From Cecembia rubra (GTDB taxonomy: Bacteria; Bacteroidota; Bacteroidia; Cytophagales; Cyclobacteriaceae), in NCBI RefSeq assembly GCF_003014575.1, contig NZ_PYGF01000009.1, positions 62,001 through 126,000 of the forward strand: DNA of 64,000 nucleotides. Reading direction: 5' to 3'. Positions 43,057 to 51,863 of the stretch are shown piece after piece. The notes beneath the pieces were generated by a model, which ran no database searches, had not been told where the DNA came from, and saw only the letters and a list, made by a program, of their open reading frames with translations. A program made the position numbers and the translations under genes. Each line of letters begins with the position of its first letter. Positions within the stretch are counted from its first letter, which is position 1.

Positions 43057-44539
43057 ATGCCCAATCAATTTTGTCTTTCATGTCTTTTACTACATATCCC
43101 ATGTCTTTGAGGGCAGCTCTTATCTCATCTACTTTTTGATAATTTCTTGCAGTTTTGGCTTCCGTATATAATTGAAGCAAAACCTCCATTAATGCTTCCT
43201 GACTTTCAGGCTTTTCATCTTTTAAACCAAGAATTTTTTCTACAAAAACAACATAGGTACCGATCAGATTTTGGAAAACTTCCTCCCCAAATACGGCGGG
43301 TTTCAACTGGCCTGTGTACAAAGAATTGATCTTTTTCAGAAGGTTAAACAAATGACCTATTGCCTGCGCAGTGTTAAAGTCATCATCCATGGCTCTGTAG
43401 GCACTTAGAATGTTGGATTCAACTTGCTTGATTTGCTCTTGGTCCATTGCGGTGTCTGATTCAGCTTCAAATTTCAGTTTTTTGGCAATCCTCAAACCAT
43501 TGATTATTTTTTTATAACCTTTTTGGGCTGCTTTAAGAGCCTCATTGGAGAAATCTAATGTAGAACGGTAATGTGCTGTCAACATGAAATACCGGATTGT
43601 CATAGGACTGTAGGCCTGTTCAAGTAATTTATGGTTACCTGTGAATAGTTCTTGTAGGGTGATGAAATTCCCTAAAGATTTGCCCATCTTTTGTCCGTTG
43701 ATGGTGATCATGTTGTTATGCATCCAGTATTTTGCAGGGTCCTGATGGTTGCAGGCATTGCCCTGCGCTATTTCACATTCATGGTGGGGAAACATAAGGT
43801 CCATACCTCCTCCATGAATATCAAAATGTTTGCCCAGGTACTTGGAAGACATCGCTGTACATTCCAGGTGCCAACCAGGAAATCCCATTCCCCAGGGGGA
43901 ATCCCATTTCATCAGGTGCTCAGCTGCCGCCTTTTTCCACAATGCAAAATCCACGGAGTTCCTTTTTTCTCCTTGCCCGTCCAAATCACGTGTACCTGCA
44001 ATCAACTCCTCTAAAACCCTGCCCGAAAGCTTACCATACCTTTCGCTTTCATTGTACTTCAATACATCGAAATAGACGGACCCATTTACCTCATAAGCCA
44101 AACCCTCGTTCAAGATGGCCTGTACCAGTGCAATTTGCTCCGGAATATGTCCGGTAGCCCGTGGCTCAATGCTCGGCTTGATGGTATTCAATCGTTCCAT
44201 ATCCCTATGATATGTGTCTGTATATTGCTGGGCCACTTCCATGGGTTCTAATTGCTCCAATTTCGCTTTTTTCGCAATCTTATCCTCTCCTTCATCCGCA
44301 TCTCCCGTCAGATGTCCTACATCAGTAATGTTCCGGACGTATCTTACTTTATAACCAAGATGACTTAAATAGCGGAACACTGTGTCAAAGGTCACGGCTG
44401 GTCTGGCATGTCCTAAATGAGCATCCCCATACACCGTAGGACCACAGACATACATACCTACAAATGGAGGATTGATAGCTTCAAAATTTTCTTTCTTTCT
44501 CGAAAGTGTATTGTAGATTTTCAGTTGGTGTTGTTTCAT
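43046..44539 (-). CDS. cysS: Cysteinyl-tRNA synthetase
   Basis: 497 residues. Class I synthetase motifs: HLGH of DAHLGHARP for HIGH, and KMGKS of [11 protein letters not shown] for KMSKS. The zinc ligands are the Cys of YVCGPTVY, the Cys of WHLECTAMS and the HHEC block of [10 protein letters not shown], as expected for CysS. It charges tRNA-Cys with cysteine in the cytoplasm. Length and architecture are normal. The gene end overlaps the next start by 11 bp, so the glutaminyl-cyclase-like gene, and perhaps lacI and galM, may be read from the same transcript. Confidence 0.97.
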   Translation of the reverse strand: MKQHQLKIYNTLSRKKENFEAINPPFVGMYVCGPTVYGDAHLGHARPAVTFDTVFRYLSHLGYKVRYVRNITDVGHLTGDADEGEDKIAKKAKLEQLEPMEVAQQYTDTYHRDMERLNTIKPSIEPRATGHIPEQIALVQAILNEGLAYEVNGSVYFDVLKYNESERYGKLSGRVLEELIAGTRDLDGQGEKRNSVDFALWKKAAAEHLMKWDSPWGMGFPGWHLECTAMSSKYLGKHFDIHGGGMDLMFPHHECEIAQGNACNHQDPAKYWMHNNMITINGQKMGKSLGNFITLQELFTGNHKLLEQAYSPMTIRYFMLTAHYRSTLDFSNEALKAAQKGYKKIINGLRIAKKLKFEAESDTAMDQEQIKQVESNILSAYRAMDDDFNTAQAIGHLFNLLKKINSLYTGQLKPAVFGEEVFQNLIGTYVVFVEKILGLKDEKPESQEALMEVLLQLYTEAKTARNYQKVDEIRAALKDMGYVVKDMKDKIDWAYEE

Positions 44540-44761
44540 TATTTTTGAGTACAGCGTACAGGCGAATAACTTATCGTTTTCGGTGCTTGATGTTCCAAGA
44601 GCATCTTAACGATCTATTATAAAACTTACTTGCAAAATAGCAGATTGAATCCGGTAAATAAAAAAAATATCAAGCTATTAGGACTTTGAATGCATAATCA
44701 ACTTTAACAGTCACCATTTTACAGTTGGATCCAATTAAAAAATCAGAAAGAGGCCATTCCA
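44540..44761. other. Spacer upstream of cysS
   Basis: About 220 bp between the cysS start and the purH terminator. I see no gene, no RNA and no exact promoter box; the nearest -7-like word is TATTTTG on the minus strand around 44631-44637, one base short of the consensus. Confidence 0.5.
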
Positions 44762-44806
44762 GAAAAAAGCAAAAGCCCCTCATCGGGAATTAGATGTGGG
44801 GCTTTT
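44762..44806 (-). terminator. Terminator of purH
   Basis: Read leftward: GAAAAGCCCC, an 18-nt loop, GGGGCTTTT, then GCTTTTTT. The stem is 9 bp and is followed by a T-rich tract. It lies about 50 bp past the purH stop. Confidence 0.85.
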
Positions 44807-44854
44807 CAATTAATTCGAACTTTTATATTCTTATTAAAATCCTGAAATTTTTTA

Positions 44855-46381
44855 TTAGTGTTTGAAATGCCTGACACCAGTCATTACCATACTCATGCCA
44901 TGGGCATCGCAGAAGTCAATGGAGTCTTGGTCTTTGATTGATCCACCAGGTTGTACTACTGCAGTGATGCCAGCTTCATGGGCAATTTCCACACAATCTG
45001 GGAATGGAAAGAAGGCATCAGATGCCATTACTGCTCCATTCAAGTCAAAGCCAAATGATCTTGCCTTTTCAATAGCTTGTCTGAGTGCATCCACCCTGGA
45101 AGTTTGTCCTACTCCTGAAGCAAACAATTGATTGCTGTTGCTCAATACAATCGTATTTGATTTAGTGTGTTTGCAGATTTTTGCCGCAAATACTAGTGCA
45201 TCTTTTTCAGCTTCGGTAGGTGCCACCTTGGTTACTATTTTGAAATCTTCCTTAGTTTCGGTTTTGAGGTCCTTATCCTGCTCAATGATACCATTGAGTA
45301 ATGTTTTGATCTGTTTTGTGCTAGGTACTTCGATTTTTTGAAGCAACAAGATCCTGTTTTTCTTGCTTTTTAGTAGTTCCAAAGCATCTTTATCAAAAGA
45401 TGGGGCAATCAGGACTTCAAAAAACAAACTATTCATTTCTTCCGCAGCGGCCAAATCAACTTTTTGGTTGGTTACCAATACTCCACCAAAAGCAGAAGTG
45501 GTGTCTGCTTCGAATGCTTTTTGATAAGCTTCTTTTACAGTTGGAGCAATTGCACAGCCACAGGCATTGGTATGCTTAAGAATAGCAAAGGCAGTTTCAC
45601 CTTTAAATTCTGAAATCAATGCTACTGCAGCATCGATATCCACCAGGTTATTGTAAGAAAGTTCTTTGCCATTAAGCTGATCAAACATTTTGCTCAGATC
45701 CCCATAAAAATGGGAAGATTGATGGGGGTTTTCCCCATAGCGAAGCGTCTTAGCTGTATTTTCAGAAATCTTGAGTACGGGGATGGATTCAGACCTGTTG
45801 AAATAATTAAATATATGGGTGTCATAATTGGAAGATACCTGGAAAGCCCGGGTAGCAAAATATCTTCTGTCTTCCATTGTGGTGGCACCATCTTGGTTTC
45901 TCAACCGTTCTTCTAATTCTCCATATTGAGCTTTAGATGCGACAATGACCACATCTTTAAAATTTTTGGCAGCTGCCCTAATCAATGAAATGCCCCCAAT
46001 ATCAATTTTTTCTATAATGTCTGACTCGGATGCACCTGAAGCTACTGTTTCTTCAAAAGGATAAAGATCTACTATCACAAGGTCAATGGCAGGTATATCA
46101 TATTCTACCGCCTGAGATACATCATCTTTGAAATCTCTTCTGTATAGAATTCCTCCAAAGATTTTTGGATGTAGGGTTTTGACCCTTCCACCAAAAATGG
46201 AAGGATATCCTGTAAGTTTTTCAACAGGAATTACTTCGGCACCCTGTTCCTCAATGAAATTCTGGGTGCCACCGGTAGAATAAATTTTTACACCGTGCTC
46301 CTTTAATAAGGCAATGATAGGTTCAAGATTGTCTTTATAATAGACAGAAATAAGAGCAGAATGGATTTTTTTGGTAGCCAT
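44855..46381 (-). CDS. purH: Bifunctional AICAR transformylase/IMP cyclohydrolase
   Basis: 508 residues from the ATG at 46381; the frame opens six codons earlier, but MATKKIHSALISVY is the usual start. The N-terminal MGS-like cyclohydrolase domain (about 1-145) has STGGT, GYPSIFGGRVKTLHP and DLYPFEETV. The C-terminal transformylase domain has KHTNACGCA with the catalytic Lys-His and the closing TGVRHFKH. It carries out the last two steps of IMP synthesis. purN follows upstream in the same direction. Its leader contains a dispersed-repeat-like element and a -7 box. Confidence 0.97.
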   Translation of the reverse strand: MATKKIHSALISVYYKDNLEPIIALLKEHGVKIYSTGGTQNFIEEQGAEVIPVEKLTGYPSIFGGRVKTLHPKIFGGILYRRDFKDDVSQAVEYDIPAIDLVIVDLYPFEETVASGASESDIIEKIDIGGISLIRAAAKNFKDVVIVASKAQYGELEERLRNQDGATTMEDRRYFATRAFQVSSNYDTHIFNYFNRSESIPVLKISENTAKTLRYGENPHQSSHFYGDLSKMFDQLNGKELSYNNLVDIDAAVALISEFKGETAFAILKHTNACGCAIAPTVKEAYQKAFEADTTSAFGGVLVTNQKVDLAAAEEMNSLFFEVLIAPSFDKDALELLKSKKNRILLLQKIEVPSTKQIKTLLNGIIEQDKDLKTETKEDFKIVTKVAPTEAEKDALVFAAKICKHTKSNTIVLSNSNQLFASGVGQTSRVDALRQAIEKARSFGFDLNGAVMASDAFFPFPDCVEIAHEAGITAVVQPGGSIKDQDSIDFCDAHGMSMVMTGVRHFKH

Positions 46382-46392
46382 GATTTTTGACG

Positions 46393-46439
46393 GCCACAAA
46401 GGCGCTAAGACACAAAGGAATTGGACGGAACTTTGTGGC
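46393..46439. repeat. Dispersed-repeat-like element in the purH leader
   Basis: GCCACAAAG (46393-46401) and CTTTGTGGC (46431-46439) are a perfect 9-bp inverted repeat; between them lies GGCGCTAAGACACAAAGG. This wording (CCACAAAG..GCTAAGACACAAAGG) resembles a short repeat seen dispersed in many bacterial genomes. In the purH transcript it would form a hairpin ending 11 bases before the start codon. Confidence 0.5.
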
Positions 46440-46468
46440 TATATTTTGGTGGATAATTTTTCAAGTTG

Positions 46469-46476
46469 CAAAGGTA
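46469..46476 (-). promoter_or_regulatory. -7 box of purH
   Basis: On the minus strand this is TACCTTTG followed by CA, an exact TAnnTTTG match in the gap after purN. No TTTG box is found 19-21 bp upstream. Transcription from here would give a leader of about 80 bases that includes the inverted repeat. Confidence 0.45.
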
Positions 46477-46490
46477 GGAAAATCAGGTAA

Positions 46491-47048
46491 TTAAAGCAGA
46501 CTTTCTATCACATTTGAAAAGTATTTGTATTCCAGTTGATGGACTTTTTGGGCAATATCTTCAGGGCTATCGGAAGGTTCTACCTGTACTGCAGCCTGAA
46601 AGATGATTTTGCCCTCATCGTAATGCTCATTAACCAAGTGTATGGTTATACCTGATTCTGTATCTCCAGAGGATTTGACTGCCTCATGCACTTTCATCCC
46701 ATACATTCCTTTTCCTCCATATTTGGGCAAAAGTGCAGGATGGATATTGAGAATTTTATTTGGGAATGCACGGATAAGGTTATCGGGTATTTTCAGCAAA
46801 AAGCCTGCAAGAACCACAAACTCTACCCCTGCTTCCTGAAGTTTTTGGGTTACTTCTCCCGATTCCAATTCACTTTTGTTGAAAGTAAAACTGGGAACTT
46901 TAAATTTTTTGGCTCTTTCAAGTACAAAAGCATCTTTTTTATTAGAGCCTATTAGCACTACCTTTCCTTTGGGAGATTGGCCAAAATGTTTCATAATCTC
47001 CTCGGCGTTGCTGCCGCTTCCGGAAGCAAGGATGGCAATTTTTTTCAA
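46491..47048 (-). CDS. purN: Phosphoribosylglycinamide formyltransferase
   Basis: 185 residues. Motifs: N-terminal MKKIAILASGSGSNAEEI, LAGFLLKIP, and the catalytic block ILNIHPALLPKYGGKG with Asn and His, followed by the catalytic Asp in NEHYDEGKI. The enzyme uses 10-formyltetrahydrofolate to formylate glycinamide ribonucleotide in purine synthesis. It precedes purH by 110 bp in the same direction and has its own well-formed promoter. Confidence 0.96.
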   Translation of the reverse strand: MKKIAILASGSGSNAEEIMKHFGQSPKGKVVLIGSNKKDAFVLERAKKFKVPSFTFNKSELESGEVTQKLQEAGVEFVVLAGFLLKIPDNLIRAFPNKILNIHPALLPKYGGKGMYGMKVHEAVKSSGDTESGITIHLVNEHYDEGKIIFQAAVQVEPSDSPEDIAQKVHQLEYKYFSNVIESLL

Positions 47049-47073
47049 AATCTGAAGGGTTGGTTTGAATATT

Positions 47074-47105
47074 CAAAATTAGGAGGTTATTCTAAACTCT
47101 CCAAA
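47074..47105 (-). promoter_or_regulatory. Promoter of purN
   Basis: Minus strand: TTTTG (TTTG at 47102-47105), 20-bp spacer, TAATTTTG (47074-47081). Both boxes match the Bacteroidota housekeeping consensus exactly, 25 bp before the start codon. Confidence 0.65.
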
Positions 47106-47151
47106 ATTCGCTGATGTTTGGTGTTTAGGTCGGATATTTAATCCGTTACTT

Positions 47152-47176
47152 TTCGTTTAAATTAATATTAAACGAA
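47152..47176. promoter_or_regulatory. Inverted repeat in the purN-SPFH divergent region
   Basis: TTCGTTTAA and TTAAACGAA form a perfect 9-bp inverted repeat with a 7-nt AT spacer, about 120 bp upstream of the SPFH gene and 100 bp upstream of purN. It has the form of a regulator site; no regulator is known. Confidence 0.4.
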
Positions 47177-47293
47177 TAAAATTTACCTGTGTTGCTAAAT
47201 TAGAAATAAAATTTCACTAATATGGAATTTTTGAAATATTGATAAACTTAGTTGTTTGTTTCCTCGTATAGTCTGCAAACTAATTATACTGTC

Positions 47294-48070
47294 ATGAGGA
47301 AATTGCTAGCATTTGTTTTCATACTGATGATGGCCTCTGCATGTGCCGTCATACGCCAGGGTGAAGTAGGAGTCAAAAGTAAATTTGGTAAACTTTCCCC
47401 AGATATTGAAGAAGCTGGTTTGGTTGGATTCAATCCTTTTACTACCAGGGTAATTAAAGTTCCGATTCGGACAGTAAACCAAGAAGTAAGATTGAACCTT
47501 CCCAGTAAAGAAGGATTGACAATTGACTCGGAAATTTCGATTTTGTATAGTATCGAGAAAAAAAGGGTCCCTTTTATATTGGAGGATGTCGGGGAAAATT
47601 ACGAAAGGGTGTTGATTCTGAATGTATTTAGGTCGGCAGCAGCAGATATTACAGCCCAATACATGGCTAAGGACATGCATTCCGGTATGCGATCTGAAAT
47701 TGAAAATCAAATTCAGGAGCGTATGCACGAATCATTGAGGGAGAGGGGTTTTGTAGTAGAGAGAGTTCTTATGAAAAGTATCCGATTACCGGATGAGCTC
47801 AGTAGGGCAATTGAAAGGAAATTGAAAGCAGAACAAGAAGCCCAGCAAATGGAATATGTTCTAGAAAGAGAAAGGAAAGAAGCTGAAAGGAGAAGGATAG
47901 AAGCGGAAGGAACAAGGGCAGCCCAAATTATTTTGGCAGAAGGATTGGTTCGCGAAATCATTGAACTGAGGAGCATTGAAGCTTTCAGGGAATTGGCAAA
48001 TTCTCCCAATACCAAAATTATCATTACTGATGGCAAGACTCCTTACCTGATCAACGCTCAGGATAAATAA
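47294..48070 (+). CDS. SPFH/Band 7 (prohibitin-like) domain lipoprotein
   Basis: 258 residues from the ATG at 47294; the frame opens 14 codons earlier without signal-like features. The N-terminus MRKLLAFVFILMMASAC is a lipoprotein-type signal (Cys17). The SPFH domain spans about 20-180 (GEVGVKSKFGKL, then ILNVFRSAAADITAQYMAKD), followed by a charged coiled coil (about 182-225: KLKAEQEAQQMEY and repeats of Glu/Arg). SPFH proteins form ring-shaped membrane scaffolds. A lipid anchor in place of a transmembrane helix would orient it outside the cytoplasm. It is monocistronic. Confidence 0.88.
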   Translation: MRKLLAFVFILMMASACAVIRQGEVGVKSKFGKLSPDIEEAGLVGFNPFTTRVIKVPIRTVNQEVRLNLPSKEGLTIDSEISILYSIEKKRVPFILEDVGENYERVLILNVFRSAAADITAQYMAKDMHSGMRSEIENQIQERMHESLRERGFVVERVLMKSIRLPDELSRAIERKLKAEQEAQQMEYVLERERKEAERRRIEAEGTRAAQIILAEGLVREIIELRSIEAFRELANSPNTKIIITDGKTPYLINAQDK

Positions 48071-48097
48071 AAAAAGAGGGGAAAACCCTCTTTTTTT
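48071..48097. terminator. Bidirectional terminator
   Basis: AAAAAGAGGG and CCCTCTTTTT form a 10-bp stem with a 5-nt loop GAAAA, with T runs in both orientations. It lies between the SPFH gene (+) and fabI (-). Confidence 0.85.
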
Positions 48098-48211
48098 ATT
48101 TTATGTACACTCAGGTTTGAACTTAGCAGTATTTGAGTATTATCAAACCCCATTTCCAAATTTCAATTCCCGGAAAACTAGTTTTTCTGACACTATTTAA
48201 AAATAGGGATT

Positions 48212-49027
48212 TTACAAATCCTTGAACTGATCCATCAGCTCTTCAGAAATACCTGTGGTAGAATAACCTCCATCATGGAAGAGGTTTTGCATGGTCACAT
48301 ATCTGGTAAAATCGGAGAACATGGTGATAATATAGTCCGCACATGCTTCAGCTGAAGCATTTCCAAGTGGGGACATTTTATCTGCAAAGTTGAAGAAGGA
48401 ATCAAAACCTCCAATGCCTGTTCCTGCCGTAGTTTTGGTTGGAGATTGTGAAATGGTATTTACTCTTACTTTTTTCATTTTTCCGAACCTGTAACCATAT
48501 CCTCTTGCAATACTTTCCAACAATGCTTTGGCATCAGCCATATCTGTATAGAAAGGATAAACCCTTTGTGCGGCGATGTATGAAAGCCCCATAATGGATC
48601 CCCATTCATTCATGATGTCCATTTTTTCAGCGATATGCATCATTTTGTGAAATGAAATGGCAGATACATCAAAAGATTTGTTCATCCAGTCATAGTTCAA
48701 GTCTCCATAGGACCTTCCTTTGCGGATGTTAGGGGACATACCGATAGAATGGAGCAGGAAGTCAAAGTTTCCACCCAAAAATTCCTTCGCCTCTGCATAT
48801 AGTTTTTCTATATCTTCCAAAGAAGTTGCATCTGCAGGAATAACAATGGTGTTGCATTGTTCCGCCAATTCTTTAATTGCACCCATCCTCATGGCGATAG
48901 GGGCATTGGTCAAAACAAATTTAGCTCCTTGTTCATGGGCTTTTAAGGCGGTCTTCCAGGCAATGGAGTTTTCATCCAAGGCGCCTGTAATTATGCCAAC
49001 TTTTCCTTTCAATAAATTTTCTGCCAT
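48212..49027 (-). CDS. fabI: Enoyl-[acyl-carrier-protein] reductase (FabI type)
   Basis: 271 residues of the short-chain dehydrogenase fold in the FabI variant. The nucleotide-binding start is GIITGALDENSIAW, with LLHSIGMSP and the catalytic Tyr150 and Tyr160-x6-Lys167 (Tyr-T-D-M-A-D-A-Lys). It reduces the enoyl-ACP double bond with NADH in the last step of each fatty acid elongation cycle. Family length is normal. It stands alone, convergent with the SPFH gene; no exact promoter box was found upstream. Confidence 0.95.
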   Translation of the reverse strand: MAENLLKGKVGIITGALDENSIAWKTALKAHEQGAKFVLTNAPIAMRMGAIKELAEQCNTIVIPADATSLEDIEKLYAEAKEFLGGNFDFLLHSIGMSPNIRKGRSYGDLNYDWMNKSFDVSAISFHKMMHIAEKMDIMNEWGSIMGLSYIAAQRVYPFYTDMADAKALLESIARGYGYRFGKMKKVRVNTISQSPTKTTAGTGIGGFDSFFNFADKMSPLGNASAEACADYIITMFSDFTRYVTMQNLFHDGGYSTTGISEELMDQFKDL

Positions 49028-49220
49028 AATATCAATATTTAGGTTGGTACTGTATTGAGCCGGTAAAAATAAGGAAAAATTTATGATATGGGATTTGGCT
49101 TGCCGGATTTCGGTCAGATTGAAAGGAAAACAGGCCCAAACTTCAACCCTTTAGGAGTCAACATCCCATGCAATTGAAAATAAATCTGATTAATTATGGC
49201 CTATTTTGAATTTTCCGTTC

Positions 49221-50876
49221 TTATAAACCGCCCAAAAGTTCTTTAGCACTTTCATGAGCAGAAATTGAGGGATTTGCTCCTGCGATCATTTTTGCTATTT
49301 CTGTTATCCTTTCTTCTTTGCTTAACAGCTTAATTTTGCTCACCGTTTTATGGCTACTATTGTCTTTGAAAACAAAATAGTGTTGGTCCCCTTTTGCAGC
49401 AACCTGAGGTAAATGTGAAATGCAAATGACCTGGTGTTTTCTTGCAATTTCCTGCATCATCCTGACCATCTGAATCGCAATCTCACCGGATACACCTGTG
49501 TCAATTTCATCAAATATCAAGGTAGGTAATGCCATTTTATCTGCCATAATATATTTAATGGCAAATATCAATCTTGAAAATTCACCTCCTGATGCTACCT
49601 GCTTAAGGGGTTGTGGGTCAATACCCTTATTGGCCGAAAAAAGAATGTCAATCTGGTCCAGACCCTCTTTGAAAGGAGGAATGCTCTGGTGTGCCATTTC
49701 TATTTTGGCATTTTCCATGCCCAATTGCCTCAGTAAACCCTCTAGTTCTTTGGAAAATTGATCAAATGAAGCCTTCCTTTTTTCACTGAGCAGTTTCCCT
49801 TTGGACAACATCTCCTTTTCTGCTTCTGATTTCAACTGTTGAAGTTTTTGGATGTCCTCATCCAGGGTTTCTACTTGGAATACTTTCTCGGAAAGCTCTT
49901 GCTCCAGTGAAATTAGCTCCTCTACACTCTCCAGTCCATGTTTTTGTTGGAGATGGTAGATTTTACTCAGTCTTTCTCTAACATTCTCCAGTTTTTCAAA
50001 ATCAACCTCAATTGCACTATCTTCATCTTCCAGGCTCGCAGCAATGTCTTTTAGCTCTATGAGAACACTCTGGAAACGTTCGCTATAGGGTTCAAATATA
50101 TGCGCGAACCGTGCTAGTTGTAGGACACCTTGATTGGCCAGGGAAAGCATACGCAATGCGCCAAATTGTTCATCCTGGAGTTGTCCAAGTACTTCCTGGA
50201 CTTTTGATTTGATGTCATCAGCATTTTCCAGAATTTCCTGCTCGTTTTCGAGGATAGCCTGTTCGCCTGACTGGAGTTTAAGCGCCGAGAGTTCCTCCAG
50301 TTGGAACCGATTAAAGTCGGCTTCTTTTTTTAGATCCAAAGCTTCCTTGTTTCTTTTTTCAAGTGCCTTTTTAGCAGATAGATAGGCTTGATAAGCTTCT
50401 TGATAGGTTAATTTTTCAATTTGGCATTTTGAAAATGCATCTATAAGCCCAAGTTGATAAAGTCCATCGCCCAACATTAATGTATCATGCTGGGAGTGAA
50501 TATCCATTAGAAACTTGCCCAATTCTTTTAGTGTTTCTAATCTTACCGGTGTATCATTGATAAATGCTCTTGATTTTCCTGTAGGACTGATTTCCCTTCG
50601 GATGATGCACTCCCTGTCAAAATCCAGTTCTTCTTGATCGAAAAAATCTTCCAGACCATAATTTTCAATTCCAAAACATCCTTCTACTACACATTTGTTT
50701 TCTGGATCAGAAAGGGATTTGGTATCTGCCCTATTTCCCAAAAGTAAGCCTACGGCACCCAGCATAATAGATTTACCGGCACCAGTTTCACCGGTAATCA
50801 TATTCAATTTTGCACTGGGAGCCATCTCCAGTTCCTGGATCAGGGCATAATTAGAAATATGAAGTGATTTGAGCAT
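49221..50876 (-). CDS. recN: DNA repair protein RecN
   Basis: 551 residues. Walker A GETGAGKS at 29-36, a long coiled-coil middle, the ABC signature ASGGEFSRLIFAIKYI near 437 and Walker B TLIFDEIDTGVSGEIA. RecN is an SMC-like ATPase that helps recombination repair of double-strand breaks in the cytoplasm. It follows porD by 42 bp in the same direction, as in the common Bacteroidota cluster bamD-rpoZ-coaBC-porD-recN. A candidate -7 box lies between them. Confidence 0.96.
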   Translation of the reverse strand: MLKSLHISNYALIQELEMAPSAKLNMITGETGAGKSIMLGAVGLLLGNRADTKSLSDPENKCVVEGCFGIENYGLEDFFDQEELDFDRECIIRREISPTGKSRAFINDTPVRLETLKELGKFLMDIHSQHDTLMLGDGLYQLGLIDAFSKCQIEKLTYQEAYQAYLSAKKALEKRNKEALDLKKEADFNRFQLEELSALKLQSGEQAILENEQEILENADDIKSKVQEVLGQLQDEQFGALRMLSLANQGVLQLARFAHIFEPYSERFQSVLIELKDIAASLEDEDSAIEVDFEKLENVRERLSKIYHLQQKHGLESVEELISLEQELSEKVFQVETLDEDIQKLQQLKSEAEKEMLSKGKLLSEKRKASFDQFSKELEGLLRQLGMENAKIEMAHQSIPPFKEGLDQIDILFSANKGIDPQPLKQVASGGEFSRLIFAIKYIMADKMALPTLIFDEIDTGVSGEIAIQMVRMMQEIARKHQVICISHLPQVAAKGDQHYFVFKDNSSHKTVSKIKLLSKEERITEIAKMIAGANPSISAHESAKELLGGL

Positions 50877-50899
50877 TGGGTTTAAAAATGTACCAAGGG

Positions 50900-50907
50900 C
50901 AAATCTA
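50900..50907 (-). promoter_or_regulatory. Candidate -7 box of recN
   Basis: TAGATTTG on the minus strand, an exact TAnnTTTG match 23 bp before the recN start, in the porD-recN gap. No TTTG at the expected distance. Confidence 0.3.
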
Positions 50908-50918
50908 ATAAAAAGTGC

Positions 50919-51824
50919 TTAACCTTTCAGAATGTCATTGTACCTTCTGGCATTGTTTGGGTCAATTTTCATCAAATATCCCACAGCTTCGGTCCTTATT
51001 TCCAAAGGCGCCCTTTTTAAAATCTTGCTAACCTCATCGCCTTTGGCATCAATAAAAGCAATTGTAAAAATTCCATTAGGTTGTTGGGTATTTGCTTCAG
51101 CTACCAGCTTTATGGCTTCTACAATATTTTTATAAGCTTCATCCGGATTGGTTGTCAATTGATCCAATCCTTTTCTATGGTATAAGTAAATGGCTTCCCT
51201 GATGGGGGCAAAAACTGAAGAAGTGTAGATATCATTGATCAGCCAATACCGGTTTCTCCTATCATTTGGTGTGGGTTGCCAGCCTGGTCGGGGAGACTGT
51301 TGGGCATTGTTGACGATATTATTGGCAATTTCAAAGTAAGGGTCTCCTCCCTTCAATGAAAAACTGTCATAGTCAAAACCAAGTGCTATATAAGCATAAT
51401 AGGCCAAGAGGGAGCTGATGTTGTTCAGAAATGAAAAACGGTTAAACTCCAGTGGTTGGGATTGGAGAAACTCAAATGACCAGTTCCTGTCTATGAAATT
51501 TAACACCATGCTTTCGTAGTTGGTGCCATAAATAGGCCTTACCGTCTGGATTTGAACAGTAGCGTTGTAAAAGCCAACTTGAGGCATGTCACTGATGGTG
51601 ATCAAAATGTTACCTTTGATGCGTTCAAAAGCCTGGAACTGATCTGTAGTCCAGTTTCTACCATTGAGGAACTGCTCGAAATTAACTTTCATGTCCTCAA
51701 AAACACCCGTCTCCTGGGTCCTCGCCCTATCACTGTTGATGATAACGGTAAAATTCAACTCCTGAGCACTGAGTTGACCAAATGGAAGTCCTATCAACAA
51801 AATATATAACCAGAACCTGACCAT
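50919..51824 (-). CDS. porD: PorD family (DUF4835) protein linked to type IX secretion
   Basis: 301 residues with a signal peptide ending at QLSA and Gln at +1. The mature protein opens ELNFTVIINSDRARTQE and contains NWTTDQFQAFERIKGNILITI, PIYGTNYESMVLNF and GFDYDSFSLKGGDPYF, all DUF4835 hallmarks (short blocks only). PorD is a T9SS-associated protein of unclear mechanism found in the periplasm or outer membrane. It sits between coaBC (39 bp) and recN (42 bp) in the conserved cluster, which supports the assignment. Confidence 0.88.
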   Translation of the reverse strand: MVRFWLYILLIGLPFGQLSAQELNFTVIINSDRARTQETGVFEDMKVNFEQFLNGRNWTTDQFQAFERIKGNILITISDMPQVGFYNATVQIQTVRPIYGTNYESMVLNFIDRNWSFEFLQSQPLEFNRFSFLNNISSLLAYYAYIALGFDYDSFSLKGGDPYFEIANNIVNNAQQSPRPGWQPTPNDRRNRYWLINDIYTSSVFAPIREAIYLYHRKGLDQLTTNPDEAYKNIVEAIKLVAEANTQQPNGIFTIAFIDAKGDEVSKILKRAPLEIRTEAVGYLMKIDPNNARRYNDILKG

Positions 51825-51863
51825 ATCTCCTTTACTTTGGATGAGGTAACGAAAATGAATATG

